Shown one piece after another: positions 1 to 8,384 of a DNA stretch of 64,000 bases. The notes beneath the pieces were generated by a model. The model did not search any database and was not told where the DNA came from. It saw only the letters and a program-made list of their open reading frames with translations. A program made the position numbers and the translations under genes. Origin of the DNA: Actinoallomurus sp040655075. Lineage in GTDB: Bacteria; Actinomycetota; Actinomycetes; Streptosporangiales; Streptosporangiaceae. How positions within the stretch are numbered: position 1 is the first letter of the stretch; every line of letters begins with the position of its first letter. The stretch covers positions 1 to 64,000 of the forward strand of contig NZ_JBFAJC010000035.1 of the NCBI RefSeq assembly GCF_040655075.1. The letters run 5' to 3'.

Positions 1-424
1 CCCTGCGAAGTGCGGGGAGCAGCGCCTGCACCAGCCAGAACGGCGACTTGAGGTTGAGGTCGATCACTGCGTCCCAGGCCTCGTCCGGGAACGTCTCTAG
101 CGGCTCGCGCCACATCGCTCCCGCGTTGTTGACGAGGATGTCCAGGCGTTCCGAGTCGACCTTGACAAGATCAGCGAGGCGCTGACACTCGTCGTACCTG
201 GACAGGTCGGCGGGGAATGCTTGAACGTCGCCGAATTCGGACAGTAGATGCTGTGCCTCCGCGCACGTGTCTGCCTTGCGTGAGCTGATAATGACGCGGG
301 CGCCCGCCTGCAGAAGGCCGCGCGCTATCATCATCCCAATGCCCCTGGTGCCGCCAGTGACAAGTGCGCACTTCCCACTCAGATCGAAAAGGTCTGCGTG
401 AGTGGTGAACTGGTTGTCCGCCAT
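1..424 (-). CDS. SDR-family oxidoreductase, 3' end cut by window edge
   Basis: NAD(P)-dependent short-chain dehydrogenase/reductase; the first 141 residues are present and the rest lies beyond base 1. The ATG at 424 follows a purine-rich GAAGGGACGAAG stretch. The translation shows the cofactor glycine motif TGGTRGIG at about residues 23-30 and the structural NNAG motif at about 99-102, both diagnostic of classical SDRs. The catalytic Ser and YxxxK lie in the missing part, so activity cannot be confirmed. The substrate is unknown. Its 5' neighbour is a decayed hydrolase, so no pathway context survives. Confidence 0.85.
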   Translation of the reverse strand, partial: MADNQFTTHADLFDLSGKCALVTGGTRGIGMMIARGLLQAGARVIISSRKADTCAEAQHLLSEFGDVQAFPADLSRYDECQRLADLVKVDSERLDILVNNAGAMWREPLETFPDEAWDAVIDLNLKSPFWLVQALLPALRR

Positions 425-699
425 TGGTCTTCGTCCCTTCTGTCGTGGAAGCATGTGCTGACACGGTCGCGCGTCCGGTGCAGCTGAATTGAACTGATGG
501 GGGGTAAAACTGCAGTGCGTGTCCATGGAGTGTTGTCGGCGCTTTCGTTCAGGGCGCCTGGGACGGGTTCTCGAGTGGCCGCCGTGCGCGGCTCCCGTGG
601 ATCCATTACTTCTCCTCTGTGTAGCTGGGAGCCGACTCAAACAGGTTGACAGGCGTCCTGGACGTCTGGGAGACCCTGGTGATACAGGTACTGCGAGAG
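425..699. other. Intergenic stretch without a recognisable gene
   Basis: No reading frame here resembles a known protein. It holds the promoter side of the leftward SDR gene and then runs into the decayed hydrolase. It may include unrecognisable 5' sequence of that pseudogene. Confidence 0.5.
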
Positions 700-1195
700 C
701 CACCCTTGCCTGGTGCGCCATCGTGGCCTACCTGCTCACCGAGGAGCGTCCGGACCGGGTGCGAGCCGACTGATCCTGGAGGACGTTCCAGCGCCGCCGC
801 CCCGGAAGCCGGCCGTTCCCACGAAGCCGGATGGGGACCTGCCTTATGACTGGGAGATGGTGTTGGCCATCCGCAGGCAGGTCGACGACCCTGACCCGAC
901 GTGGCTGAAGCGGCTCGGTGAAATCACCGCGGAAACCCTTGTCCTTGACGGCGGACCGCGAAGTCACATTCGTCCGGGCCAGGTCGCGGAACTGGCACGG
1001 CGAATCCCACGCAGCCGAACCGAGACCATCCCGGTCGGCCACCTGATCCATCGCGACGCGCCAGAGGCGTTCACAACAGCAGCCCTGACGTTCCTGCGCG
1101 CTCCTCAGACCGCGGGCTCTACCGACAGCGCCGTGAGGCCCGCGATGAAAGAGGCACCTGCCCACAGCCAAAGATCAACCGAAAGTGCAAAGTAA
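700..1195 (+). pseudogene. Alpha/beta hydrolase remnant, 5'-truncated and frameshifted
   Basis: Two frames together give the C-terminal half of an alpha/beta hydrolase. The frame ending with TGA at 771-773 reads VAYLLTEERPDRVR, the helix that follows the nucleophile elbow in this family. A second frame continues from about 760 with RLILEDVPAPPP, then an acidic-loop segment AETLVLDGG and the histidine segment IPVGHLIHRDAPE. The switch needs one indel near 757-770. The nucleophile-bearing N-terminal half is missing upstream. It is not expected to make an active enzyme. Confidence 0.7.
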
Positions 1196-1228
1196 GTCCG
1201 AACAACTCCCGCGATCGTCGTTCGGACT
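1195..1228. terminator. Possible hairpin after hydrolase remnant
   Basis: AGTCCGAAC (1195-1203) pairs perfectly with GTTCGGACT (1220-1228) across a 16-nt loop. It lies between the remnant and the leftward TetR gene. There is no T-run, so termination is only a possibility. Confidence 0.35.
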
Positions 1229-1327
1229 CACCTTTCAAGCCTCTGCTCACCACGTTGAGGGCATGCAACCTTCGATCGGAACGGACAATGGGGGCCGGAA
1301 TCGCCGGGAAAGGGAATCGGGGCGTTT

Positions 1328-1915
1328 TCAGCCGGGCGTCACGGCTCGCCTGACGCTCTCGTGGAGCAGGGCGCGACGCCGGTCGTGCAGTTCTGGGGGC
1401 TCCTCGGCGGTCGCGGCGAAGACGTTGCTGACCGGCGACCATGCCATGGACATCGCGATGACCATGGCCATCACGTCGAACGGGTCACCCGGTCTCACGA
1501 TGCCCGCGGCTTGCGCGTCGGCGATGGCGCGCAGCTTGCGGTCGTCGAGACGCTCGGCCTCATCGACGAGGTGACCGGCCGGACGTCGCTCCAAACGCGC
1601 CCAAGTGGCCAGCCGGATGAGGTCGGGCCGGCGGAGGTATTCGTCGTAGAGACGCACGGCCCAGTCCGCGAGGTCGGTGGCGTCGATCGGGACGACGTTC
1701 ACGATGCGCTCCAGCGAGCCGAAGAAGATGGCGTCGAACAGCCCTTCCTTGCTGCCGAAGTAGGCGTAGAGCTGCGCCTTGTTCGTGCGTGCGGCGGCCA
1801 CGATTCGCTCGATGCGCGCCCCGGCGATCCCGTGCTCGGCGAACTCCCGGGTCGCCACGTCGAGTATGCGCCCGCGGGTCGCGGCGCCACGTGCGGTGAG
1901 GTGCTGGTCGGCCAT
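1328..1915 (-). CDS. TetR-family transcriptional regulator
   Basis: A 195-residue one-component repressor. The N-terminal helix-turn-helix (about residues 12-58, with IVAAARTNKAQLYAYFGSKE) is typical TetR; the rest is the helical ligand-binding and dimer domain. I chose the ATG at 1915 over the upstream GTG at 1963 because a TACCGT -10 hexamer sits 7 nt before it and the longer form would put an operator palindrome inside the gene. It is divergent from the alcohol dehydrogenase at 2013, its likely target, and two half-palindromic sites lie between them. The ligand is unknown. Confidence 0.85.
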   Translation of the reverse strand: MADQHLTARGAATRGRILDVATREFAEHGIAGARIERIVAAARTNKAQLYAYFGSKEGLFDAIFFGSLERIVNVVPIDATDLADWAVRLYDEYLRRPDLIRLATWARLERRPAGHLVDEAERLDDRKLRAIADAQAAGIVRPGDPFDVMAMVIAMSMAWSPVSNVFAATAEEPPELHDRRRALLHESVRRAVTPG

Positions 1916-1922
1916 ACCCGCC

Positions 1923-1928
1923 ACGGTA
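1923..1928 (-). promoter_or_regulatory. -10 hexamer of TetR gene (leaderless type)
   Basis: TACCGT on the minus strand ends 7 nt before the ATG at 1915 with no Shine-Dalgarno between. The operator at 1937-1947 overlaps where its -35 would be, consistent with autorepression. Confidence 0.5.
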
Positions 1929-1936
1929 TCCAACAG

Positions 1937-1998
1937 AACAGTCGGTTTGCTTAGCGACGACACATCCGCCTAGCATGAAATAGACCGAACAGTCTGTT
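1937..1998. promoter_or_regulatory. Twin TetR operator candidates
   Basis: AACAGTCTGTT at 1988-1998 is a perfect odd palindrome. AACAGTCGGTT at 1937-1947 is the same element with one changed base. Both share GAACAGTC and lie between the divergent TetR and alcohol dehydrogenase starts; the right copy is just upstream of the dehydrogenase ribosome site. The geometry suits one repressor controlling both genes. Confidence 0.6.
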
Positions 1999-2012
1999 TA
2001 AAGGAGTCGGAT

Positions 2013-3056
2013 GTGAGGACCACGGTGGGTTGGCGCGCGGACGGTCCCGGGACGACGCTGCGGCGGGTGTCCCTCGAACGGCGAGAGCTACGTCCCGACG
2101 ACATCGCAGTACGTGTGGATTACTGCGGCGTCTGCCACACCGATCTGCACGCCGTCCGCGCCCATTCCGGCGCGGGAGATGTTCTCCTCGTACCGGGCCA
2201 CGAGTTCACGGGTACGGTGACCGAGGTCGGGCGGGAGGTCACTCGATTCGGCGTCGGCGATCCGGTCGCCGTCGGCAACATCGTCGACTCGTGTGGCGCG
2301 TGCGCCATGTGCCGGGCCGGTCAGGAGAACTTCTGCCACGAGTTCCCGACCCTGACCTACGGCGGCACCGACCGCCACGACGGATCGACGACCTTGGGGG
2401 CCTACTCCCGCGAGTACGTGGTCCGCGACCGTTTCGCCTACCTCCTCCCCGCCGGTCTCGATCCCGCAGCCGCGGCCCCCCTGCTCTGCGCCGGAATCAC
2501 CGTGTGGGAGCCCCTGCACACCCTCGGCGTGGGGCCTGGCACTCGCGTCGCCGTGTGCGGGCTGGGCGGCCTGGGTCATCTCGCGGTCAAGCTCGCCGTG
2601 GCGCTCGGCGCCGGCGTCTCGGTCATCAGCCGATCGGCGGACAAAGCCGACGACGCCCGTCGACTCGGCGCCCACGATCTCATCGTCTCGACGGACCAGG
2701 AACAGATGGCCCGCGCCCGGGACCGGTTCGATGTCGTCATCGACACCATCTCCGCCCCCCACGACCTCGGCTCCTATCTGCGGCTGGTCGCCATGGACGG
2801 GACACTCAGCCATGTCGGGCACCTCGGACCGGTCACCGTAGAGACCACCGACCTGCTCATCGGACGCAAGAACCTCAGCTCCGCGGGCAGCGGCGGCCGA
2901 CCCGCGACCGCCGCCATGCTGGACTTCTGCGCCAAGCACGGCGTCACCGCCGACATCGAACTTCTCCCCTCGGCGCGCGTGAACGAAGCCCTCGACCGCC
3001 TCCAGCGCAACGACGTCCGCTACCGCTTCGTGCTTGATATGTCCGACCTGTCCTGA
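2013..3056 (+). CDS. Zinc-dependent alcohol dehydrogenase, CAD/YahK-like
   Basis: A 347-residue medium-chain NAD(P)-dependent alcohol/aldehyde oxidoreductase. Catalytic-zinc ligands are visible in CGVCHTD (about residues 38-44) and PGHE (about 61-64). The structural zinc loop has four cysteines in CGACAMCRAGQENFC. The Rossmann motif is GLGGLGH. GTG 2013 is preceded by AAGGAG at good spacing. The TetR repressor upstream is divergent and shares palindromic sites, so an aldehyde- or alcohol-like effector may induce it. Family is certain; physiological substrate is unknown. Confidence 0.9.
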   Translation: MRTTVGWRADGPGTTLRRVSLERRELRPDDIAVRVDYCGVCHTDLHAVRAHSGAGDVLLVPGHEFTGTVTEVGREVTRFGVGDPVAVGNIVDSCGACAMCRAGQENFCHEFPTLTYGGTDRHDGSTTLGAYSREYVVRDRFAYLLPAGLDPAAAAPLLCAGITVWEPLHTLGVGPGTRVAVCGLGGLGHLAVKLAVALGAGVSVISRSADKADDARRLGAHDLIVSTDQEQMARARDRFDVVIDTISAPHDLGSYLRLVAMDGTLSHVGHLGPVTVETTDLLIGRKNLSSAGSGGRPATAAMLDFCAKHGVTADIELLPSARVNEALDRLQRNDVRYRFVLDMSDLS

Positions 3057-3127
3057 ACAACCAGGGCGCGGATCTGCGACGGCCCCTACGGAATGGAGCG
3101 AAGGAAGCCGGAGACCCGATCGCCGGG

Positions 3128-3760
3128 TCAGGAACCGCCTCGCGTGCGGGAGCGATAGCCGGCGACCTTCACCAGGTTCCCGCAGCGTTCCATGGAGCAC
3201 CAGCGGCGTCGGCGCGCCTGGGAGTCGTCGAGGAACAGCAGCGAGCACTCTTGGTTCTCGCATTCCTTGACCCGGTCCAGGCGGGGGCCGCTGACCAGCA
3301 GTACCGCGTCGCGGGCCACGGTCGCCAAGGCGGCCTGCGCGGGATGCGCGGCCTGCCAGCGCAGAACCGGCTGCCGTCCGTTGTCAGCGTCGGTGTCCGC
3401 GCCGGCCAGTTGAGGCGTGAGGTCGGGGTGAGCGGCCGCTTCGTTGATCTGTGCGGCATCAGCCGGATCCGGGGTGTCCCCGCGCATCGCGGCGAGCAGA
3501 ACCCGATAGAGCGCCTCACGCAACACGCGGGCGGCCGTCAGATCTTCGGCGGTGATTCGCATACGGTCCGGCCCTGCCTGCAGTCGCGCCTCGCTGATCC
3601 AGCGGGCCAGAGCACCGGGGTCGGCGAGCCTCTCGACGGAAGCGGTGTGGCGTTTGCCGAGAGTGGCGACGAAGTTCAGGCAGGGGCACCCGCCGATGAA
3701 CGGGAACGCCATCTCCGGGTCGGCGGGATCCCTTCGCGCGGGCGCGGATCTGCTGGCCAT
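3128..3760 (-). CDS. CGNR zinc-finger / ABATE-domain regulator
   Basis: A 210-residue protein of the actinobacterial ABATE-CGNR family. The N-terminal domain contains the family segment GGCPCLNFVATL near residues 23-34. The C-terminal zinc finger has two Cys pairs in ECENQEC and WCSMERCGN, including the signature CGN(L/R). These proteins are thought to be stress-related transcriptional regulators. It is divergent from the ketopantoate-reductase-like gene at 3957, a plausible target. A TAAGGT -10 hexamer 6 nt before the ATG implies a leaderless message. Confidence 0.85.
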   Translation of the reverse strand: MASRSAPARRDPADPEMAFPFIGGCPCLNFVATLGKRHTASVERLADPGALARWISEARLQAGPDRMRITAEDLTAARVLREALYRVLLAAMRGDTPDPADAAQINEAAAHPDLTPQLAGADTDADNGRQPVLRWQAAHPAQAALATVARDAVLLVSGPRLDRVKECENQECSLLFLDDSQARRRRWCSMERCGNLVKVAGYRSRTRGGS

Positions 3761-3766
3761 GCGCCC

Positions 3767-3772
3767 ACCTTA
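3767..3772 (-). promoter_or_regulatory. -10 hexamer of CGNR gene (leaderless type)
   Basis: TAAGGT on the minus strand lies 6 nt before the ATG at 3760, with no Shine-Dalgarno sequence. Confidence 0.5.
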
Positions 3773-3956
3773 CCGTTTGACACCTGTTCATGGGGTGTCG
3801 CATGATGACACCGCTTCAACCGGTGTTCACGGGATGCGGATGCGACTCAGGACCGGTCATGAACGTCACCGCAGCCCGTTCGGCCTGCGGCCGCGCCGGC
3901 CGCTGCTTCACGAAGAGCAGCCCGAACTGCCGTCGACCGGGAGGAAATCCACAATC

Positions 3957-4895
3957 ATGAAGATCCTCGTCATCGGGGCCGGGGCGACCGGAGGCTTCTT
4001 CGGCGCCCGGCTCGCCCAAGCCGGCCGGGACGTCACGTTCCTTGTCCGCCCTCGCCGTGCGGCGGTCCTGCGCGAGCGGGGCCTGCGCCTGACCGGCTTG
4101 GACGCTCATGACGTGCTCGCGCCAAAGCTCGTGACCCCCGGCGAGATCGCCGCCCCCTACGACCTCCTGCTCATCTCGGTGAAGGCCGGCTCCCTGGTGT
4201 CAGCACTGGACGACGCCGCTCCAGCAGTCGGTCCGCGCACCGCTGTGGTGCCTTTCCTCAACGGGATCGCGCACATGGACATGCTGAACACCCGCTTCGG
4301 CGCACCCGCCGTACTCGGCGGCGTGGTCAAGGTCGTCACCATGCTCAACGACGAGGGTGACATCGTCCGGCTCGATCCCCTCGCGACGATGACGATCGGC
4401 GAGCAAGATGGCCGCTCGTCGCCTCGGCTGAGGGAGATCGAGCAGACGTTGGCCGGCTCCGGGTTCGACCTGAGCGTCTCGTCCGACATCATCACGGCGA
4501 TGTGGCACAAGTGGGTGTTCATCAGCACCCTCGGCGCGCTCACCTCCCTGATGCGCGGCACGGTCGGCGACGTCGTCGCCGTCCCCGGCGGCGAGCGGCT
4601 CGGCCCTGCCGTCCTCGGCGAAGCGGCCGCGGTGTCGGCAGCGGCGGGACGTCCGGTCCCCACAGGGGAACTCGCCGCCACAGCAGCGGGGGTAACCGAG
4701 GCCGGATCGACGGACACCGCATCGATGTACCGCGACGTGACCGCCGGCCGTCCCACCGAGGTCGAGCACATCCTCGGTGACCTGACCGCGCGGGCGAGGG
4801 TACTCGGCGTGAGCACCCCGCTGCTCGACCTCGCCACCCTGAACCTGAGGGTCCATCAAAAACGCGTCGCCGCCGCCGCAGATGCCGCCGCATGA
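3957..4895 (+). CDS. 2-dehydropantoate 2-reductase family protein (PanE/ApbA-like)
   Basis: A 312-residue ketopantoate-reductase fold. It opens with the NADPH-binding Rossmann motif IGAGATGG (about residues 6-13). The central helix MWHKWVFISTLGALTSL carries the lysine that in PanE is catalytic. ATG 3957 follows GGAGGAAA, a good ribosome site. PanE reduces 2-dehydropantoate to pantoate for coenzyme A synthesis, but actinomycetes carry several paralogues and this copy stands outside any pantothenate operon, so a different 2-oxoacid or lactone substrate is possible. A frame-overlapping ATGA at its stop leads only into unrecognised sequence. Confidence 0.85.
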   Translation: MKILVIGAGATGGFFGARLAQAGRDVTFLVRPRRAAVLRERGLRLTGLDAHDVLAPKLVTPGEIAAPYDLLLISVKAGSLVSALDDAAPAVGPRTAVVPFLNGIAHMDMLNTRFGAPAVLGGVVKVVTMLNDEGDIVRLDPLATMTIGEQDGRSSPRLREIEQTLAGSGFDLSVSSDIITAMWHKWVFISTLGALTSLMRGTVGDVVAVPGGERLGPAVLGEAAAVSAAAGRPVPTGELAATAAGVTEAGSTDTASMYRDVTAGRPTEVEHILGDLTARARVLGVSTPLLDLATLNLRVHQKRVAAAADAAA

Positions 4896-5027
4896 GTCGA
4901 GCGGCATCGAAGACCACCGGACACCGCCCGCGAGGTCCTCGCCCCCATCGAGCGGTTCACGATCTACGGCGGCGAGGTCGGCATGCCGTGTGACAACGGC
5001 TTCTGCTGCCGCCGGTGATGTCGGCCC

Positions 5028-5720
5028 TCAGCCATCGGCGGCCGTGCCGCACAAGAAGACCGCGTCGTCGAGCATGGCCGGGGTCACACGGACTCCGGTG
5101 AGCCGCTCGGCCAGCGCGAAGGCGGCCGTCGTGGTCGGACCGATGTCCTCGCGGTCCTCTTCCAGGTCGAAACCGATCTGCTTCATGTCCTCGAGGAGGG
5201 CGTCCGGGGTGCTGCCTTCCCGGTGGTAGGCGAACAGGGGCTCGAACTCCAGCCGGATGTCGCCGTCCTCGATCCAGTAGAAGCCGCCGAAGGCGTTGCC
5301 ACCGTTGTAGCGGTGCGAGACCAGCCGGGTCCCCGCCGAGACCGGTATCACGACGGCGGGAGTCACGCCCAGATGACCGTTCACCTCCAGCGCCAGGGTC
5401 CAGTCCCCGCCGTCCCCGGTCACCGTCGTGGCACCGATGAACTGAACGTCGCCGTAGTGCGGCGCGTCCCAGTATTGAAAGGAGAGGTCGGTGAACTCCT
5501 CCGCCAGTTCCAGGGCGTCGAACATGATCTGCGCACCGAGCCGGTCCATGAACTCCCGCGGCGTGACTCCGCGTACGAGGGTCAGACAGTACGCCGAGAA
5601 CAGACCGCCGTCCTCGTCGGCTCCGATCCACGCGTAGTCGGCTGCGACGGCCGCAGGCCGCCCGAAGTTCGATGACACGAGATCAAGATTAGAAGCGTGC
5701 CTCGCCCCGCCGTGACTCAC
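5028..5720 (-). CDS. DUF6461-type protein of unknown function
   Basis: A 230-residue soluble protein. The N-terminal third reads DYAWIGADEDG followed by AYCLTLVRGVTPREF, the pattern I associate with actinobacterial DUF6461 proteins; the name is from memory. It has no signal peptide or membrane segment. The GTG start at 5720 is immediately adjacent to the stop of the upstream AAA ATPase (5721-5723), so the two are translationally coupled. ATG alternatives are absent near the start. Function is unknown; the coupling suggests it partners or senses for the ATPase. Confidence 0.7.
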   Translation of the reverse strand: MSHGGARHASNLDLVSSNFGRPAAVAADYAWIGADEDGGLFSAYCLTLVRGVTPREFMDRLGAQIMFDALELAEEFTDLSFQYWDAPHYGDVQFIGATTVTGDGGDWTLALEVNGHLGVTPAVVIPVSAGTRLVSHRYNGGNAFGGFYWIEDGDIRLEFEPLFAYHREGSTPDALLEDMKQIGFDLEEDREDIGPTTTAAFALAERLTGVRVTPAMLDDAVFLCGTAADG

Positions 5721-7304
5721 TCATGCACGAAGGAGGGTCACCCGGCGTCCAGTCGGAGTGCGGGCGGTGCTGAGGGCGGTGCGATCCGGGAGGGGCGGGG
5801 TGTTCGGCCGGCGGTCGAAGATGATGAGGGTGCCGGCGTCCAGGCCCAGGCGGTCGAGGTAGCCGTCCAGCTGGACCAGGCCCTCGGGCAGCGGGTCGGG
5901 GCGGCCGGGGTGGTGGACCTTCAGTTCGATGGCCTCCCACTGCGAGGTGGGTTCGCCGTTCGCGTCCATGCAGGGCCAGCGGACGACGACGTCGATACGG
6001 CCGCGTCCGACGCCGTACTCGCGGTCGATGCAGCCGCCGCCGTTCACGACGCGGTGGAGGAAACCCAGGAAGACCAGTTGGCAGGCGGCCTCGTGGTAGG
6101 TCTCCCGGCTGGACAGGATTTCTCCGTGCAGCTTCCAGAAGACCACGAACTCGTCGAGAAGCCGGCGGAAGTCCAGGCGGCCCTCGCCGGTGACGAAGCT
6201 GCGCGGTTCGGCCGCGACGATCGATTCGGTGTTCCCGGCCAGGACCCGGAGGATCACTTCCTGGTAGATGGGATTGGCCACCTGTACGGGTTGAGCCCGG
6301 GAGATCAGGCCGAGATCCCGCGCGTAGGACAGAGCCTCGTCGTACGTCGCGTCCTGGTCGGGCAACTCGCCCGCGATGAGAGGTTCGATGAGGCGCCGGA
6401 CCCGCGGCTCGTGCAGTCGGGCCACCAGTGAGTCCAGGTGCGTGGCCCTGGCGACGATCAGCCGCTCGACCGCCTGGTCCACGTGCGCATCGGTGATCGG
6501 CTCCGGCGGCGCGATCCCCATCATTCGAGTCGTCTCGTAGGCCAGCGCGTTCACCAGCCACGGCTGGCCCTGGCTCGCCTCGAACGCGCGCTGCATCGCG
6601 GACGCGGTGAACTTCTGCCCGGTGGCCGACGTGTGCTGTCCGTAGAGCTCGGTCACTTCGTCGACGGTGAAGTCGTCGATGCGCAGGGAGGCGGCCTTGA
6701 TGTTGAACGGACTCGAGGTGCCCAGCCGCTCCGGATCCCCGCCCGAGGCCGCCTTGTAGTCGCGTACGTCCCGCAACCCGCACAGCACGACCGAATGCGG
6801 GAAGGGAGCAGGCCGGGCGGTGTAGCCGTCGCGCAACTGGCTCAGCACACTGATCAGGCTGTTACCCCGAAGCGCGTCGATCTCATCGAAGAACAGCACC
6901 AGCGGCAGCGGGCACCGGCTGGCCCAGGCGGTCAGGCCTCGCCGCAGCATCGCTCCGGGGGACGTCTCCGGCCACGGATCCGGAGGCATTTGGTCCGCCG
7001 GCACGTTACCGGCGATCACCCCTTCCCGGATCGCCTGCAGCACCATCCGCTCGGCCGCCGCGTAGTCGTCGCCCGCCGCTCTGGCCCCCTCGCACGAAAA
7101 GCGCACCGCGAGGTAACGGCCCTCGCGGGTGAGCCAGCCGGCCAGAGCCGCGAGAGTGGTCGTCTTCCCCGTCTGACGGGGTGCGTGCACCACGAAGAAC
7201 CGGCCCTCGTCGATGAGCGTCCGAGCCTGCGGCAGTCGCGGCTGCGGCGGCAGCAGGTAGTGCCGGTCTGCCAGACATGGCCCTGTGGTGTTGAAGTACT
7301 TCAC
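5721..7304 (-). CDS. AAA-like ATPase with PD-(D/E)XK-like C-terminus
   Basis: A 527-residue protein beginning KYFNTTGP, as AAA_35-type ATPases do. The Walker A motif is APRQTGKTTT (about residue 42-51) and Walker B is LVLFFDEIDAL. A winged-helix-like middle follows. The C-terminus reads GRIDVVVRW and then AIELKVH, the D...ExK arrangement of PD-(D/E)XK nuclease folds found in related AAA families. I start at GTG 7304 because a TAGCCT -10 hexamer lies 7 nt upstream; an in-frame start at 7352 is possible. It precedes the DUF6461 gene without a gap. A nucleic-acid-acting or defence role is inference. Confidence 0.75.
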   Translation of the reverse strand: MKYFNTTGPCLADRHYLLPPQPRLPQARTLIDEGRFFVVHAPRQTGKTTTLAALAGWLTREGRYLAVRFSCEGARAAGDDYAAAERMVLQAIREGVIAGNVPADQMPPDPWPETSPGAMLRRGLTAWASRCPLPLVLFFDEIDALRGNSLISVLSQLRDGYTARPAPFPHSVVLCGLRDVRDYKAASGGDPERLGTSSPFNIKAASLRIDDFTVDEVTELYGQHTSATGQKFTASAMQRAFEASQGQPWLVNALAYETTRMMGIAPPEPITDAHVDQAVERLIVARATHLDSLVARLHEPRVRRLIEPLIAGELPDQDATYDEALSYARDLGLISRAQPVQVANPIYQEVILRVLAGNTESIVAAEPRSFVTGEGRLDFRRLLDEFVVFWKLHGEILSSRETYHEAACQLVFLGFLHRVVNGGGCIDREYGVGRGRIDVVVRWPCMDANGEPTSQWEAIELKVHHPGRPDPLPEGLVQLDGYLDRLGLDAGTLIIFDRRPNTPPLPDRTALSTARTPTGRRVTLLRA

Positions 7305-7311
7305 GCTCCGT

Positions 7312-7317
7312 AGGCTA
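7312..7317 (-). promoter_or_regulatory. -10 hexamer of AAA ATPase gene
   Basis: TAGCCT on the minus strand ends 7 nt before GTG 7304. It lies inside the near-palindrome GTAGGCTATTGGCTAC, which could also bind a regulator. Confidence 0.4.
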
Positions 7318-7379
7318 TTGGCTACGTTACGCCAGCGGGCTCCGAATCGCACCTTCGAGCTCCCGCAGGCCCGCGCCGA

Positions 7380-7480
7380 TCAGCCGTCGCGTTCGTTCAG
7401 GTTGAACGTCGCGCGGTACGCCGAGGGCGACGTGCCGATGTGCCGCTGGAACCGGGCGCGCAATGTGGCGGCGGTCCGCG
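7380..7480 (-). pseudogene. C-terminal remnant of an AraC-family regulator
   Basis: The minus strand encodes AATLRARFQRHIGTSPSAY ending at TGA 7380-7382. This is the second helix-turn-helix and tail of GlxA-like AraC regulators. Homology stops at about 7480, exactly where the low-GC membrane gene ends (stop at 7483-7485). The rest of the AraC gene is absent, which suggests an insertion or deletion junction here. Confidence 0.7.
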
Positions 7481-7482
7481 TT

Positions 7483-8079
7483 TTATCCGGTGGTGTCACC
7501 AAAACCCGCATGCGGGAGATGCAGGTGAATCGCAAGGAGGTACATGTCCAGAATAAAGGGTGGCGCAAGAAGTACACATACCTGTGAACGCCAAGCCAGC
7601 CAGCACACAACCGCCAGCAGAGGAGTCGGCAATATCAGACAGACCACATAGAGCAGAGAAAGGATAATACGAGGATGGTCCAGACACGGCGAGGCGACAC
7701 CCGCGCCACAATCATTTGTAACCATCATCGCGCCAATAGCGATGATTCCGCCAAAGAGCCATATGAACGCGCTCAGCAGCACGCTCCCCACATAGCCGAT
7801 AGCCTGCATACGTTCGGACCTTGAGCTGTTAACACTCGAGACGGCATCTGCCACGGCCACTGCGGCCATTCCTCCGACCACAGCCGCCATGCCCAGAGTC
7901 GCCACGGCCCACGCCCACCCATTTCCCCCGGGATCGGGGTCACCGAACTCATCGGTGACCCCAAGCCGATGAGACTGTCCCACAAAAGCAAGAAACATCA
8001 TGCCCGGAATTGCAGCCCAACCAACAAAGGCGATTACGCCAAGGAAAAATCTCCGCTTAACTCCGTTGTTGATCATCAT
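7483..8079 (-). CDS. Hypothetical multi-pass membrane protein
   Basis: A 198-residue protein not assigned to a family. Four or more hydrophobic helices are visible: around residues 10-32, 55-80, 95-125 and 140-180. Codon and base composition are clearly lower in GC than all neighbours, with many A/T third positions, a sign of separate origin. No clear ribosome site precedes the tandem ATG ATG start. Its last codons abut the AraC remnant. It may be a recently acquired gene; function is unknown. Confidence 0.55.
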   Translation of the reverse strand: MMINNGVKRRFFLGVIAFVGWAAIPGMMFLAFVGQSHRLGVTDEFGDPDPGGNGWAWAVATLGMAAVVGGMAAVAVADAVSSVNSSRSERMQAIGYVGSVLLSAFIWLFGGIIAIGAMMVTNDCGAGVASPCLDHPRIILSLLYVVCLILPTPLLAVVCWLAWRSQVCVLLAPPFILDMYLLAIHLHLPHAGFGDTTG

Positions 8080-8384
8080 GTCGAAACAGTATCAGAGCAC
8101 CCTTTTAATCGCATGCGGTCCGCACTTCTGGCCGTCTCACCGCGACGCGCCCGACGCGTTATTCAGCCACCACACGCAAAGGCCGGCGGAATCTCCCGGC
8201 GAGTGGCGGCCGGCGGCCGACGGCGGCCGCGCCGGCTTCGAGTCGCGACCGGAATGCCATCATCTGATACTGCTGGATTCAAGCCCGGCTCCATCAATCA
8301 CCTACACGGATAAAGGTACGAGGGCACCCCTCACGCGACCGGGCGGGCACGGAACGTCGGATATCTGGTCTACGGTGATGCGCC
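8080..8384. other. Gene-free spacer with falling AT content
   Basis: About 300 bases between the low-GC membrane gene and the DUF4132 gene. Its left part keeps the AT-richer composition and the right part is high-GC. I see no coding frame. It holds the TACGGT promoter hexamer of the DUF4132 gene. Confidence 0.5.
8371..8376 (+). promoter_or_regulatory. -10 hexamer of DUF4132 gene (leaderless type)
   Basis: TACGGT lies 8 nt before the ATG at 8385; no Shine-Dalgarno sequence is present. Confidence 0.45.

Noticed and set aside
3113..3129. Terminator hairpin GACCCG...CGGGTC after the alcohol dehydrogenase
   Set aside because: Only a 6-bp stem; not convincing.
4893..5027. Short frame overlapping the ketopantoate-reductase stop (ATGA), and a frame reading AREVLAPIERFTIYGGEV
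   Set aside because: Neither has a recognisable family; the overlapping start leads to an Arg-rich peptide. Could be a gene remnant but support is too weak.
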